From contig NZ_CP151726.1 of the NCBI RefSeq assembly GCF_038443385.1, forward strand, positions 2,480,001-2,544,000: DNA of 64,000 bases, read 5' to 3'. The position numbers and the translations under genes were made by a program. Below, piece after piece: positions 26,841-36,520 of the stretch (the first letter of the stretch is position 1; every line of letters starts with the position of its first letter). The notes under the pieces were generated by a model. That model was not told the origin of the DNA and searched no databases. It saw only the letters and a program-made list of their open reading frames with translations. The stretch is from Stieleria varia (GTDB taxonomy: Bacteria; Planctomycetota; Planctomycetia; Pirellulales; Pirellulaceae).

Positions 26841-27590
26841 ATGATTCTAGACCAACTGATCTACGGATCGGCAAACCGCAACCGGATGAAGGGCTACCAA
26901 TTGCTTGGTCAGTCCGACGGTGTCGACACGAGAACGGCGAAACAGTTTTGCCGCTGGGCGCCATCTCACGGAGCGTTGGGCACCGAGGTGGATTCCTGGG
27001 GGCTGAGCTTCTTTCCGTTGGAAAATGATCTTCATTGCATCGCCCGAACGATGCACGGTGCCCCTGAGTACAGCGGACGGGGAGGCATGTCGGTCGTCAC
27101 GCGAGGATTGGTGATCTCGTCAAGTCAACTTTCCAAGTTTGATAACGATCCGATCGCGTTGGCAAGAACCGCCTTCGCGCTTGGTCACTTGATCTTACCC
27201 GCAAACACCAATCAAACTCCCGTCGCAGTTTCATTGCCCACCAAATCGTTTCCGATGGAAATGCCGATCAGCGGGTTTGCCAACGAGAGCGAGCCTTTGT
27301 TGCCTGAGCACGCGGTCCGATGGGTGGCGCGCGAGACGGCCAGTTTACTCAAGATCCATGAACGCGTCATGATCTGCGGTGCTTGTGATCCACTGCCCAT
27401 TCTGTACTTGTTATTCGAACTCTTGGATTCGGACGTGCGGCCATCGATCAGCTTTGCATGCGGCTTGCAGCGTTCTACCCGACGCTTGTTTCGTGTGCAG
27501 TTCACCGATGAAAAGCTTGATCATGCCATGCAGAGGCAGCTTGCTCAACAATCAATCGCGACGATCGATCTCTCACGCGTGTTGGTGTAA
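26841..27590 (+). CDS. GAP1-N-like GTPase-associated protein
   Basis: This 249-residue protein resembles the N-terminal half of the GTPase-associated protein 1 (GAP1) family: LIYGSANRNRMKGYQLLGQS at residues 4-23, then SWGLSFFPL and GGMSVVTRGLVISSSQL. Full-length GAP1 proteins usually have further domains, which are absent here, so this is a short version. It directly follows the GTPase gene, matching the usual GTPase-GAP1 pairing. It ends four bases before the stop of the convergent epimerase gene, so it is the last gene of the operon. The family assignment is from memory of sequence style and should be profile-checked. Confidence 0.7.
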   Translation: MILDQLIYGSANRNRMKGYQLLGQSDGVDTRTAKQFCRWAPSHGALGTEVDSWGLSFFPLENDLHCIARTMHGAPEYSGRGGMSVVTRGLVISSSQLSKFDNDPIALARTAFALGHLILPANTNQTPVAVSLPTKSFPMEMPISGFANESEPLLPEHAVRWVARETASLLKIHERVMICGACDPLPILYLLFELLDSDVRPSISFACGLQRSTRRLFRVQFTDEKLDHAMQRQLAQQSIATIDLSRVLV

Positions 27591-27594
27591 CCGT

Positions 27595-28761
27595 TCATTG
27601 CTCGGCCAGTCGCCAGCACATGAGTTGCATTCTGGGCAAGTGAAACGGGCCTTTCCACAGGTTGCCCTTCACGGGTGAACTCAGTCTGCCGTCGCGATGC
27701 AGGTAGCCGTACCACTCGCCGTGCTGACGATCTGGAAAGTGAGAATAAGCCCAGTCGTGGATCAACTGATGCCAGTGGGCGTACTTTGTATCTCCGGTCA
27801 AGTGATAGGCCAACAACGTCGCGATGATGGTTTCGTTCTGCGGCCACCAGAATTTCATGTCATGCCAGTATTCTTGAACGGGCAACCCTTTGGCGTCGAC
27901 AAAATACAACATTCCACCGTATTGCGAATCCCAACCGCGTTGCCAACTCCAGTCCAACATGCGGCACCCCAGTTGAATCAGCTCGGTGTCAGATCGATAC
28001 TTGCCTTCGTTCATGATGAACCAAGCACCCTCGATCGAGTGCCCTGGATTGATCAGTCGTCCGTCAAAATGGTCGATGAATTGGCCATCCGGCCCAACGT
28101 TCTCCAAGACGCATTCCAACTCGGGACGCATGTGGTCACGCCGAATGGTCTCGATGCTGCGGTCGATCCACTCATTGGCATCGCTCATGCCAATCGAGTC
28201 GCGTAGCTCTTGTGCGGTGATGATCGTGATCATCGGCACGCCAAGCCCTTTCATGGAGCGGGTGCCCGTGAACTTCAGGTCGGATGCCTTGGGGTGCAAG
28301 CTTTGCTTGACGAACCCCTCAAAGGCTCGAACGGCTTTTGTGCGGTAAGAATCGTCGCCGGTCGCCTGAAACAGTTCCCCATAGGCGATCGCAGCGAACG
28401 CTTCCGAGAAAGCATACCTTCGTTTGCGAATCGGCTCGCCGTCGCGGGTCACATGAAACCACATCCTGCCGTCTGATGGGTCGAAGCAATGACGGTCGAT
28501 GAAGTCACAGCCATGTTGGGCCAAGTCAAGCCATTGTTGATTCGGCTGCACATTGTTGTACAGTTCCGCCAACAACCAAGTGAATCGACACTGTTGCCAA
28601 ACGCCCTTGTCCGTGTCCAACACAGTGCCGTCCCGATCGAGCGACATCATGAATCCGCCGTGCTGTGAATCGACACAGTGTTCTGTCCAGAACGGCAGCG
28701 TGTCACCAAGCAGTCCGTCGCGGTAGACACCGCGGAGTTGATCCAGTCGATCGGGTGACAT
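27595..28761 (-). CDS. N-acylglucosamine 2-epimerase (AGE) family protein
   Basis: This 388-residue (alpha/alpha)6-barrel protein matches the AGE/RnBP/cellobiose 2-epimerase family. Recognisable blocks are FMMSLDRDGTVLDTDKGVWQ, CRFTWLLAELY, NPGHSIEGAWFIMNEG, KFWWPQNETIIATLLAY and REWYGYLHRDG-like HGEWYGYLHRDG. His residues in the GHSIE and HGEWYG blocks are the usual catalytic candidates. The product is probably an aldose-ketose or C2 sugar epimerase; the substrate is not determinable. The frame is open to 28893, but that part is dispersed-repeat sequence, so the ATG at 28761 is preferred. It is convergent with the chemosensory operon. Confidence 0.9.
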   Translation of the reverse strand: MSPDRLDQLRGVYRDGLLGDTLPFWTEHCVDSQHGGFMMSLDRDGTVLDTDKGVWQQCRFTWLLAELYNNVQPNQQWLDLAQHGCDFIDRHCFDPSDGRMWFHVTRDGEPIRKRRYAFSEAFAAIAYGELFQATGDDSYRTKAVRAFEGFVKQSLHPKASDLKFTGTRSMKGLGVPMITIITAQELRDSIGMSDANEWIDRSIETIRRDHMRPELECVLENVGPDGQFIDHFDGRLINPGHSIEGAWFIMNEGKYRSDTELIQLGCRMLDWSWQRGWDSQYGGMLYFVDAKGLPVQEYWHDMKFWWPQNETIIATLLAYHLTGDTKYAHWHQLIHDWAYSHFPDRQHGEWYGYLHRDGRLSSPVKGNLWKGPFHLPRMQLMCWRLAEQ

Positions 28762-28832
28762 CACAAAAGGTCCAAGCGGAATGAGACGGTAGCTGTCAGT
28801 GGTCGAGCCACCGGGGCAGCCTAGTGCTAGGC

Positions 28833-29658
28833 TGCTCAAAGTTTGGTGTTGACATTGTTTTTTCAGTCCATGTTTTTGTCCCATGCATCGCAATCAGAGT
28901 GAGCCTCAGGCGCTAGCCGTGGGCCGGCACCACAATCCGCCTCAGGCCCACGGCTAGCGCCTGAGGCTCACTGGGGACCCCCAGCTGGACTGCTCAAAGC
29001 TTGGGGTAGACATTGTTTTTTCAGTCCATGTTTTCGTTCCATGCATCGCAATCAAAGTGAGCCTCAGCCGCTAGCCGTGGGCCGGCACCACAATCCGCCT
29101 CAGGCCCACGGCTAGCGCCTGAGGCTCACTGGGGGCCACCAGCTGGACTGCTCAAAGCTTGGGGTAGACATTGTTTCTTCAGTCCATGTTTTTGTCCCAT
29201 GCATCGCAATCAGAGTGAGCCTCAGGCGCTAGCCGTGCGCCGGCACCACAATCCGCCTCAGGCCCACGGCTAGCGCCTGAGGCTCACTGGGGACCCCCAG
29301 CTGGACTGCTCAAAGCTTGGGGTAGACATTGTTTTTTCAGTCCATGTTTTTGTTTCACGCATCGCAATCAAAGTGAGCCTCAGGCGCTAGCCGTGGGCCG
29401 GCACCACAATCCGCCTCAGGCGCTAGCCGTGCGCCGGCACCACAATCCGCCTCAGGCCCACGGCTAGCGCCTGAGGCTCACTGGGGGCCACCAGCTGGAC
29501 TGCTCAAAGCTTGGGGTAGACATTGTTTTTTCAGTCCATGTTTTCGTTTCATGCATCGCAATCAAAGTGAGCCTCAGGCGCTAGCCGTGGGCCGGCACCA
29601 CAATCCGCCTCAGGCCCACGGCTAGCGCCTGAGGCTCACTGGGGACCCCCAGCTGCGC
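28833..29658 (+). repeat. Five tandem copies of a 158-bp hairpin repeat
   Basis: Units start at 28833, 28991, 29149, 29307 and 29501. Four are 158 bp. The fourth is 194 bp because a 36-bp piece of its hairpin region is duplicated. Each unit has a unique-looking arm (TGCTCAAAGCTTGGGGTAGA, then TTCAGTCCATG) and a GC-rich stem of about 27 bp (AGTGAGCCTCAGGCGCTAGC and its complement) around a loop with CACCACAATCCGCC. Units are about 95 percent alike. The array fills the gap between the epimerase start and the end of the giant surface-protein gene. Solitary copies are at 7610 and 37876. Confidence 0.93.
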
Positions 29659-29747
29659 TGGGAGAGGTGACAGAAACTCGCGGAGCGCCACAGTGCCACA
29701 ACACCAAATTTGGACAGCCCAGCCTAATGCTGGGCGCGGATTATTCA

Positions 29748-32700
29748 TCATCCGGCTTTGTCATAGTAGCCTGGCTCGTCTTTTCCGTCCCCGTCCCAGT
29801 CACCCGCGATCGGCTGACTGTCGGCACTCATCCGTTTCAGTTTGATTCGTTTGTCATTGCCGGTCAGCTTATGGTCGCCATCGATATCGATGATCCACTC
29901 GTCACCACGCACGACGGCAACTTCATCGATCCCGTCGCCATTGAAGTCACCGACGACGGGCTGGTCACCAGGTTCTCCGAACTCAAAGGTTGCTTCGTCC
30001 TTGGCATGCCTGCCGTCGCCATCGGAGTCGAGCATCCAAGTTCCGCCGCGGAAGACGGCGATCTGATCGATGCCTGTTCCATTCCAGTCACCAGAGATCG
30101 GCGTATCGACTTCCTCACCGAACTGAAAGACATGGTCCACCGCGTCGGCACGCAATTGGAGGTCCTCCCCACGGACCAGCAGTCTTTCTCGACCTTCCAT
30201 GCGAGTCTCGGCGGACACAAACCGGTTGTGATAGTTCGGCCTTCGACGACGAGCATTTGCTGGATCTGGAAGACCGGCGTCTTGTCGGACGCGGAACTCG
30301 TCACGCTCCCACTGACGACCAAAGATACCAATGTCGTCTTTTCCGTCGCCGTCCCAGTCGCCCACGACCGGACGATCCATGTCGGTCCCGAGCTTGATCC
30401 AGAGGTCGCCGGCATCCCAAACGCCGTTTCCGTTCAGATCCACGTACCAACGCCCCGCCACGTAAATCGCGACTTCGTCACCCGCTTCGCCGTCAAAGTT
30501 GCCTACCAATGCAACGGCTCGTGAATCGCCAAGAGTGACGCCTCGGCTTTTCTGCAGGATTTGACCTTCCAGAGTCATCAACTGCCATCGGCCCTTGGCG
30601 TAGTCTCCTTCGGTGCCGTTACGGTGAACCGTACGGGCTGAAACACTTGCAACCAAATCGGGCTCATCGCTAATTCCGCGTGGAAATCCTCCGTTGATGA
30701 CACTCAAATGCCAGGTCACGTTGCTGGTCGTGTCCGCGACCATCGGCGGCAACACCTGCGCCGGTTGTGAAATCACCACCAGCCTTTTCGTCTGTTCAAA
30801 CGTATCCAGCGGAGCAGGAGCGACGGAGATGGGTGGCGGCGTCGCGCGTTTGGGGAAGTCCGGCATGGATGTGATCTGGATTTCACTGAAGTGATTGTGC
30901 TCACTGTGCTCTCCTCCACCGACCGTGATGCGGATGATCGCATCCCAGTTGTCCGTCGTCGCCGCATCGACTCTCAACGATGCGATGATCGCTGCTTCCT
31001 CATCCGAGTACTCGTCAGCAGCATTGATCGCCAATCCACCCAGCGTGCCCGCGGTGTCCAACGAATCGGTGAATCCCTCGGGTTGAGTCTGATAGATCGA
31101 ATAGGTCCCGGGTCGGAGGCCTTGAAAAAGGTAGAAACCATCCGCGTCGGTCGCAATGATCGAACTGTCGACCGCATTTCCGCCAAGGAAATCACTGTCA
31201 GTCAACTTCATGCCGTTGGCATCTCGCAACTCAATTTGAACGCCCGCGATCGGCAGGTCATCCGAGGTAAACAGGCCATCTCGATAGTCTCGCAGAGACT
31301 CCGGAGAGGGCGTGGAACTGAGGGCCAAGTCCGCTCCGTCTTTGAATACGAAGCCTGATATTGTGGCAGGCGGTAGCTCTGGAAAATCGTAGTCGATCGC
31401 ATCGACTACGCCTCTCAACTCGATCGCATCAATCAAGTCTTCGACAAGAACGGTTCCGCCATGGCTGCCGATCAATTGACCGCCGTGGAAAAAACCGCTC
31501 GGCTGAACTTCACTCACCGAGTAAATCCCAGGCGCCAGACCATGGAAACTGTATCGCCCCGACGAATCGGTCGTCGTGGTCTGCAGCAGTTCACCGTCTC
31601 CGTCGATCAGCCTGATACTCACTCCGGGAATCGCGACTTCGCCAGCGTCTCGTTTCTGATCGCCGTCGTTGTCCGACCACACGCTACCGGAGATCGAGGA
31701 AGGTGCGATTTCACAAAAGTTATAACGCTCGACCGTTTGGCCTGCCGCCAGTGAAACTTGCATCAGGTCAGCGCCGAGGACTTCACCGCCACCGGTGCCA
31801 AGCTTTTGTCCACCTTGAAAGAAACCCTCAGGCTGTTGTTCAAAGATTTGATAGGTGCCCGACCTGAGGTTCTCGAATGAATATCGACCGCTCGCATCGG
31901 TCACCGTTTGGGCAACAGTATTTCCAGCCGCATCACGCAGTTGGATCGTCACGCCTTGAATCGGCTGTTCCTCCGCATCGAACTCGCAATCGTCATCCTG
32001 ATCGACGAAAACGAATCCAGAGAGTTCGCTGCCGGGTTCTTCGCAGAAATCGTAGTCCTGTGCATCCTGGCCGGCAGCGAGAACAATATCGGAGATTCGG
32101 TTCTCACCGACTACACCACCCGCGGTACCGGCCTTGGCCCCGCCATCAAAGTAGTCAGCAGGTTGAATCTCCTCGACGGTATATCGACCGCGACGCAGAC
32201 CTTCAAAAAAGTAGTTGCCATTGATGTCGGTCTTGGTCCGCGCGACTTCGCCCTGTTCATCGCGAAGGACAATCGTGACATCCTGTAGGGGCTGTTCGTT
32301 CGCATCTTGAATACGGTCTGCGTCCAAGTCGACGAACACGGTGCCCGCAAGCCGACCGCCTGGTTCTTCACAGAAATCGTAGTCCCGAGCGTTCTCGCCG
32401 GATGTCAGATCGATTTCGGTGATTCGGTTCTCGCCGACGATTCCGCCAGCCGTGCCGGCTTTCACACCTCCGTCAAAATATCCCTCCGGCTGGATTTCCT
32501 CGACTGAGTATCGGCCCGGGCGCAGGCCCACGAATCGGTATTCGCCACTTGGATTCGTTCTCGTTCGAGCAATCTCGTTGCCCTGGTCATCTCGCAGTAT
32601 GAGCACCACGTCGGCAAGTGCAGCCTCATCTGGATCTCGCTCGCAGTCGGCGTCCAAGTCCTCGTAGACCATGCCGCTCAGCGACGCGGGTTGCAGTTCG

Positions 32701-34880
32701 CCAAAGTTGTACTCGACTCCGGCGAGCCCCTGTCGCAAATCGATTTGCTGCAGTTGGTCGTCTTGTTGGGCGATCCCGACTCGCTGACCCTCAATGGTCC
32801 CCACGCTGTCTTTGCCGTCGAATAGACCGCTGGGCTGCGTTTCCGAAATGGTATACCGACCAGGCGTCAATCCGGTGAACTCGTAACGCCCCGACGAGTC
32901 GGTTTGCGTCGTTGCGACGACCACGTTGGAATCATCTTTCAGCGAGATCGTCACCGACGCGACGCCCGATTCCGCAGCGTCTCGCACACCATCGTCGTTG
33001 CCGTCGATGTGAACGTATCCGCTGATGCTGGCCGGCGACGCTTCGCAAAAACTGTAGTCCGTCCCCACTCCCGCAGCGATCATCGTGATGTTCTCGATGA
33101 ACATCCCACCGTTGGAGACACCGACCGGTCGACCATTGATCTTGCCTGGAAAGGATGTCCCGTCGATGTAGCCCGCTGGTGTGTACTGCACAATGCGGTA
33201 CTCGCCGATGGGCACATCGTCGAAAAAGTAGACGCCGTCTGGCGAGGTGTAGTCCGTCGCGATCACGCTGCCGTCAAAGGTCTGCAACTCGATCTTGACA
33301 CCAGACAGCGGCGTGTTGCCCGTGGCGTTGTGATCTGCGGTGCAGTCGGCGCCGGGCGCAGCGACGTACACGTAGCCGCCGATGGATCCCAAAACGATTT
33401 CACCGAAATTGTATTCAACGCCGGTTTCATTGCCCAACAGATAGACTTGTCGAATCACATCGCCTGGGTTCGTCGCTACGCCGACCACCACACCGTTGAC
33501 CGTTCCCGCAGAGTCGATTCCGTCGACGTAACCAGGGGGCGTTACGGTTTCCACAATGTCGTAGCTGCCTGGTGCCAATCCATCGAATGAATAAGAACCA
33601 TCGCTGAGCGTGACGGTCGTCCGTACGGCTTGCGGGGCGATCGTGTTGTTGGGAATGGCCTGGAGCGTCACACCTGCGATGCCCATTTCGCCCGGTTCAC
33701 GAATGCCGTTGTTGTTCTCGTCAAAGTAAACAAAGCCGGATAGGGTCGCCGACTGAGCCTCGGCGAAATCCATGTTGATGACGGACAAATCACCAGCGGG
33801 AACAAAGATACCTGTCAAGGTGTTGGCGTCTTTGGAGAAACCCGTGGAAAGTCCATCCACGGTGCCCGGCACCGAACCGACGCTCAAATAGCCGCTGGGC
33901 TGCGTCTGAACGATCTGGTACTCACCCGGCATCAAACCGAGCGATTTTTCGAACCGATAGGCCCCGTTGGTGTCCGTCCGCGTTCGATGTCCGGTGTCGG
34001 CAAACACACCATTCGCGTTGCGTTGAAACAATGCCAGCTCGACATCGGCGAGAACGGGCTCGCCGCTTTCACGGACGATGTCCAGGTCGTTGTCGACCCA
34101 CACGTGCCCCGACAGCTCGATCGGTTTGGGCACCTGCTGCGTGTGGGCGATTGCCGCAGCGGTTCGATTGGGTCGACTGTAGGGATCGGACCCTTCGTCT
34201 GGCGGCAGGTTCAAGCCGAAGTCGTCGTACGGAGATCCGAAATCATTTACGAACAGCTCGTCCGCGTGTGCGACTTCGTAGTGGGGCGCCTCGAAGGTTG
34301 CGTCCAGGATCGAGTCTTGAAACTCTTGCCCTGAGGTGATCACGTCCAGTCGATCGTTGAAAACACTCAGCTCGATCGCGTTTCGCAGAACTTCGTCCAC
34401 ATCGAGCGTGAACTCCAACCGGTCTCCGGCTCGAAAGTTCTCAAGACGCAGCACCAATTCTTGGCCACCATCAACCACTTCTGCGGCCGCTTGGACGGTG
34501 CGGTTGTCGCCGGCGACGACCCGCACGATTTGGAATCCGTGAAAGCCGTTCTTGCCACGTCCACCGGCTTGGGTATCAAAGATCGGGTCGCCGACAGAAA
34601 TCCCGTCACCATCCTTGTCCGTCGTGATTCGCAGTTCAGTGAGCTGCGTCAGCGGCGCGCCGCCATTAAAGGAAAGAATGAAACGGTCGCCTTGAGTATC
34701 ACTGCCGACATCCAGATCACTTTCCAAGTAATCCGTTTCGACGTAGACGACACCGACGTGGATCGGGTCGGCGGCCAGCAACTCTCGTCGTTCCAGTCGC
34801 TCAGGGCCACGCGTGCGGCGCTGCACGTCCATGACAGGTGTGCGAGTGAGGGAACGTTTTCGTTTGGATTTCCAAATCAC
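29748..34880 (-). CDS. Giant SdrD/Cna-B repeat surface protein with FG-GAP-like C-terminus
   Basis: This 1710-residue extracellular protein begins with a basic leader and GPERLERRELLAAD, the planctomycete LExRxLLA-type sorting region. A unique domain (about 40-250) is followed by nine SdrD-B/Cna-B-type repeats of about 120 residues, each starting like SGFVYFDENNNGIREPGE and ending with a YNFGE or YDFCEE block. Calcium-binding-like Asp-rich turns (DNDGDQKRDAGE) recur. The last 300 residues hold FG-GAP/VCBS-like repeats (VVGDWDGDGKDDIGIFG). I chose the GTG at 34880 because GGGAGGT stands upstream at good spacing. An adhesive or structural surface role is likely. No LPXTG or PEP-CTERM anchor is seen. 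Confidence 0.92.
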   Translation of the reverse strand: MIWKSKRKRSLTRTPVMDVQRRTRGPERLERRELLAADPIHVGVVYVETDYLESDLDVGSDTQGDRFILSFNGGAPLTQLTELRITTDKDGDGISVGDPIFDTQAGGRGKNGFHGFQIVRVVAGDNRTVQAAAEVVDGGQELVLRLENFRAGDRLEFTLDVDEVLRNAIELSVFNDRLDVITSGQEFQDSILDATFEAPHYEVAHADELFVNDFGSPYDDFGLNLPPDEGSDPYSRPNRTAAAIAHTQQVPKPIELSGHVWVDNDLDIVRESGEPVLADVELALFQRNANGVFADTGHRTRTDTNGAYRFEKSLGLMPGEYQIVQTQPSGYLSVGSVPGTVDGLSTGFSKDANTLTGIFVPAGDLSVINMDFAEAQSATLSGFVYFDENNNGIREPGEMGIAGVTLQAIPNNTIAPQAVRTTVTLSDGSYSFDGLAPGSYDIVETVTPPGYVDGIDSAGTVNGVVVGVATNPGDVIRQVYLLGNETGVEYNFGEIVLGSIGGYVYVAAPGADCTADHNATGNTPLSGVKIELQTFDGSVIATDYTSPDGVYFFDDVPIGEYRIVQYTPAGYIDGTSFPGKINGRPVGVSNGGMFIENITMIAAGVGTDYSFCEASPASISGYVHIDGNDDGVRDAAESGVASVTISLKDDSNVVVATTQTDSSGRYEFTGLTPGRYTISETQPSGLFDGKDSVGTIEGQRVGIAQQDDQLQQIDLRQGLAGVEYNFGELQPASLSGMVYEDLDADCERDPDEAALADVVLILRDDQGNEIARTRTNPSGEYRFVGLRPGRYSVEEIQPEGYFDGGVKAGTAGGIVGENRITEIDLTSGENARDYDFCEEPGGRLAGTVFVDLDADRIQDANEQPLQDVTIVLRDEQGEVARTKTDINGNYFFEGLRRGRYTVEEIQPADYFDGGAKAGTAGGVVGENRISDIVLAAGQDAQDYDFCEEPGSELSGFVFVDQDDDCEFDAEEQPIQGVTIQLRDAAGNTVAQTVTDASGRYSFENLRSGTYQIFEQQPEGFFQGGQKLGTGGGEVLGADLMQVSLAAGQTVERYNFCEIAPSSISGSVWSDNDGDQKRDAGEVAIPGVSIRLIDGDGELLQTTTTDSSGRYSFHGLAPGIYSVSEVQPSGFFHGGQLIGSHGGTVLVEDLIDAIELRGVVDAIDYDFPELPPATISGFVFKDGADLALSSTPSPESLRDYRDGLFTSDDLPIAGVQIELRDANGMKLTDSDFLGGNAVDSSIIATDADGFYLFQGLRPGTYSIYQTQPEGFTDSLDTAGTLGGLAINAADEYSDEEAAIIASLRVDAATTDNWDAIIRITVGGGEHSEHNHFSEIQITSMPDFPKRATPPPISVAPAPLDTFEQTKRLVVISQPAQVLPPMVADTTSNVTWHLSVINGGFPRGISDEPDLVASVSARTVHRNGTEGDYAKGRWQLMTLEGQILQKSRGVTLGDSRAVALVGNFDGEAGDEVAIYVAGRWYVDLNGNGVWDAGDLWIKLGTDMDRPVVGDWDGDGKDDIGIFGRQWERDEFRVRQDAGLPDPANARRRRPNYHNRFVSAETRMEGRERLLVRGEDLQLRADAVDHVFQFGEEVDTPISGDWNGTGIDQIAVFRGGTWMLDSDGDGRHAKDEATFEFGEPGDQPVVGDFNGDGIDEVAVVRGDEWIIDIDGDHKLTGNDKRIKLKRMSADSQPIAGDWDGDGKDEPGYYDKAG

Positions 34881-34996
34881 GCGGTGGCACCTCCCTGTGC
34901 CCTAATTGCAATCGTGCGTGTCGGCCTTCGTCGGCCTCGCGATCAATCCCTCTCCCTGATCTTGTTGCTGTACAGGTCAACAAGATCAGAATGTCA

Positions 34997-36058
34997 TCAA
35001 CGCTCGAGCCCTGCTTCTCTCTCCGCAATCTGCTCTCGCCCTGTTTTGATGCCTGACAACGACCACCGCCTCAGTGTCGCATCATAGCCTCCCGAGAAAA
35101 GGATGCTGTCATATGCTGCCAGGGTGGCAACCGAACCGATGTGATTGTCGAGTTCACGGATCGTGCGTTCTTGGTTGAGACGTACGATTCGTATTTTGTT
35201 GTCTGATCCGGCTACCGCGACAAGTTCGTCATCCAAGACAGCAACAGCAAACAACTTGCCCGTTGTGACGTTGAACCGATGCAGCGTTTGCCGAGTTTCC
35301 GAATCAAAGACGCAGACATTTCCGTCATCGCCCACCGTTACGATCCTTGATGAGCGTCTCAGAAAATTGATCCCATTGATCCTGCCGGAATGAAGCCTCT
35401 CTGCTGAGAGAGCCTGCATCGTCCGTAGATCGAACATTTCCAGCTCTCCACTTCGCCCAGCAGCAGCCAGCAGGTCACCATCGTAACGATAGGCGACTGC
35501 CCGCAAATCATTGCTCTTGCAGTTCAACGGCGGTGTTTGGCTGGAACGCTGGCCGATCAGATACACTCGTCGATCGAAACTCACTGCCGCGATCTCATCA
35601 CTCTGTGGCGAAAAACTCACGCATGAAATCGCGGGCGTGCCATCCATCCGTTGCGTGATTTTGAATTCGCGAGACCGATCCCAGAGAATGAGCTGGCCAT
35701 CGTTTCCGGCGGAGACAAACTGGTTGCCGCTGGGGTCAAATTTCATAGTGCGAACGAGATCGCGATGATTCTCTAACGTACGAATCACTTTCATCGAACT
35801 CATGTTGATGATCCGGATCGCGAAATCATCACCCGCCACCGCGATCAGCTCGCCTAGGGGATCCGTTGTGATCGCTGTCACAACGCATTTTTTGGTCTTA
35901 CTGCCAATCGCTGCCAAACGCTCCGTTCGAACGCCTGTCAATGTGACGATCGGTGGCAACGGCGGTTCGTCTGCGCACGCAAAACTCACCTGCATCTGCG
36001 TTGCGGCAAGTAGCATGGTTGCTAGCATACTGCGTCTTTGCATTCTGAGTTGGTGCAT
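34997..36058 (-). CDS. Secreted WD40-repeat protein
   Basis: This 353-residue protein has a signal peptide (MLATMLLAATQMQVSFACA) and about seven WD40-like blades forming one beta-propeller, for example IRTLENHRDLVRTMKFDPSG, NQFVSAGNDGQLILWDR and FSGGYDATLRRWSLSG. WD40 domains are interaction platforms, and nothing here suggests catalysis. Initiation could be at any of three Met codons near the N-terminus. It lies about 115 bp upstream of the giant surface-protein gene on the same strand, so a joint transcript is possible but not shown. A hairpin repeat lies upstream of it. Confidence 0.9.
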   Translation of the reverse strand: MHQLRMQRRSMLATMLLAATQMQVSFACADEPPLPPIVTLTGVRTERLAAIGSKTKKCVVTAITTDPLGELIAVAGDDFAIRIINMSSMKVIRTLENHRDLVRTMKFDPSGNQFVSAGNDGQLILWDRSREFKITQRMDGTPAISCVSFSPQSDEIAAVSFDRRVYLIGQRSSQTPPLNCKSNDLRAVAYRYDGDLLAAAGRSGELEMFDLRTMQALSAERLHSGRINGINFLRRSSRIVTVGDDGNVCVFDSETRQTLHRFNVTTGKLFAVAVLDDELVAVAGSDNKIRIVRLNQERTIRELDNHIGSVATLAAYDSILFSGGYDATLRRWSLSGIKTGREQIAEREAGLER

Positions 36059-36136
36059 TTGGCAAACTCACTCTGACGAACAGGGGAACGGTATCGCGTC
36101 TCACGGGCTGTTGATTCAGTGTATTACGGATTACAT

Positions 36137-36215
36137 GTGAGCCGATGGCGCTAGCCACGGGCCTCGACGGGTTGGATCGCAACCAGTATGCCCGCGGCTA
36201 GCGCCATCGGCTCAC
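36137..36215. repeat. CGCTAGCC-core hairpin repeat in a divergent promoter region
   Basis: Arms at 36137-36162 and 36190-36215 (GTGAGCCGATGGCGCTAGCC...) pair at 25 of 26 positions around a 27-base loop. It shares the GAGCC...GGCGCTAGCC core with the 158-bp family but has a different loop and no conserved tail. A relative is at 42808-42888. The rest of 36059-36520 shows no gene and must hold the promoters of the WD40 gene (minus) and the TIGR03009 gene (plus). Confidence 0.85.
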
Positions 36216-36520
36216 TCAATCAACAGTCCGCTAGCTTTCATCGGCGCACGTTGCGGTGCACGCGCGGACAGCCGCCTATCGGATTGATCGGCAACCGGCT
36301 GAGCCGTCATGACTGGATCAATCGGATTTCCCCGAAGGCCGTCGCGGTGCTAGCAAACGGACCTTGCGGTTTGCTCTTTCGCTGCAGTTTTTTTTATTGC
36401 TAGAGTCCCCCCGAAGTCAACTCAATCGGCCGCGTCAGGGGCATCGTGTTCACACGTGCTATAGGATGGAACGCGGCTTCATCGGACAATCGGACAGCCT
36501 CGACCGCACGGAATGTGAAC

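Noticed and set aside
28762..28893. N-terminal extension of the AGE epimerase
   Set aside because: The extra codons translate the hairpin-repeat tail, also found beside unrelated genes; the family starts near MSPDRL.
28833..29658. Possible CRISPR array
   Set aside because: Units are 158 bp, nearly identical throughout and palindromic; there are no unique spacers and no cas genes.
29667..33590. Several plus-strand open frames opposite the giant surface protein
   Set aside because: They are antisense shadows of the repetitive GC-biased gene, with no independent features.
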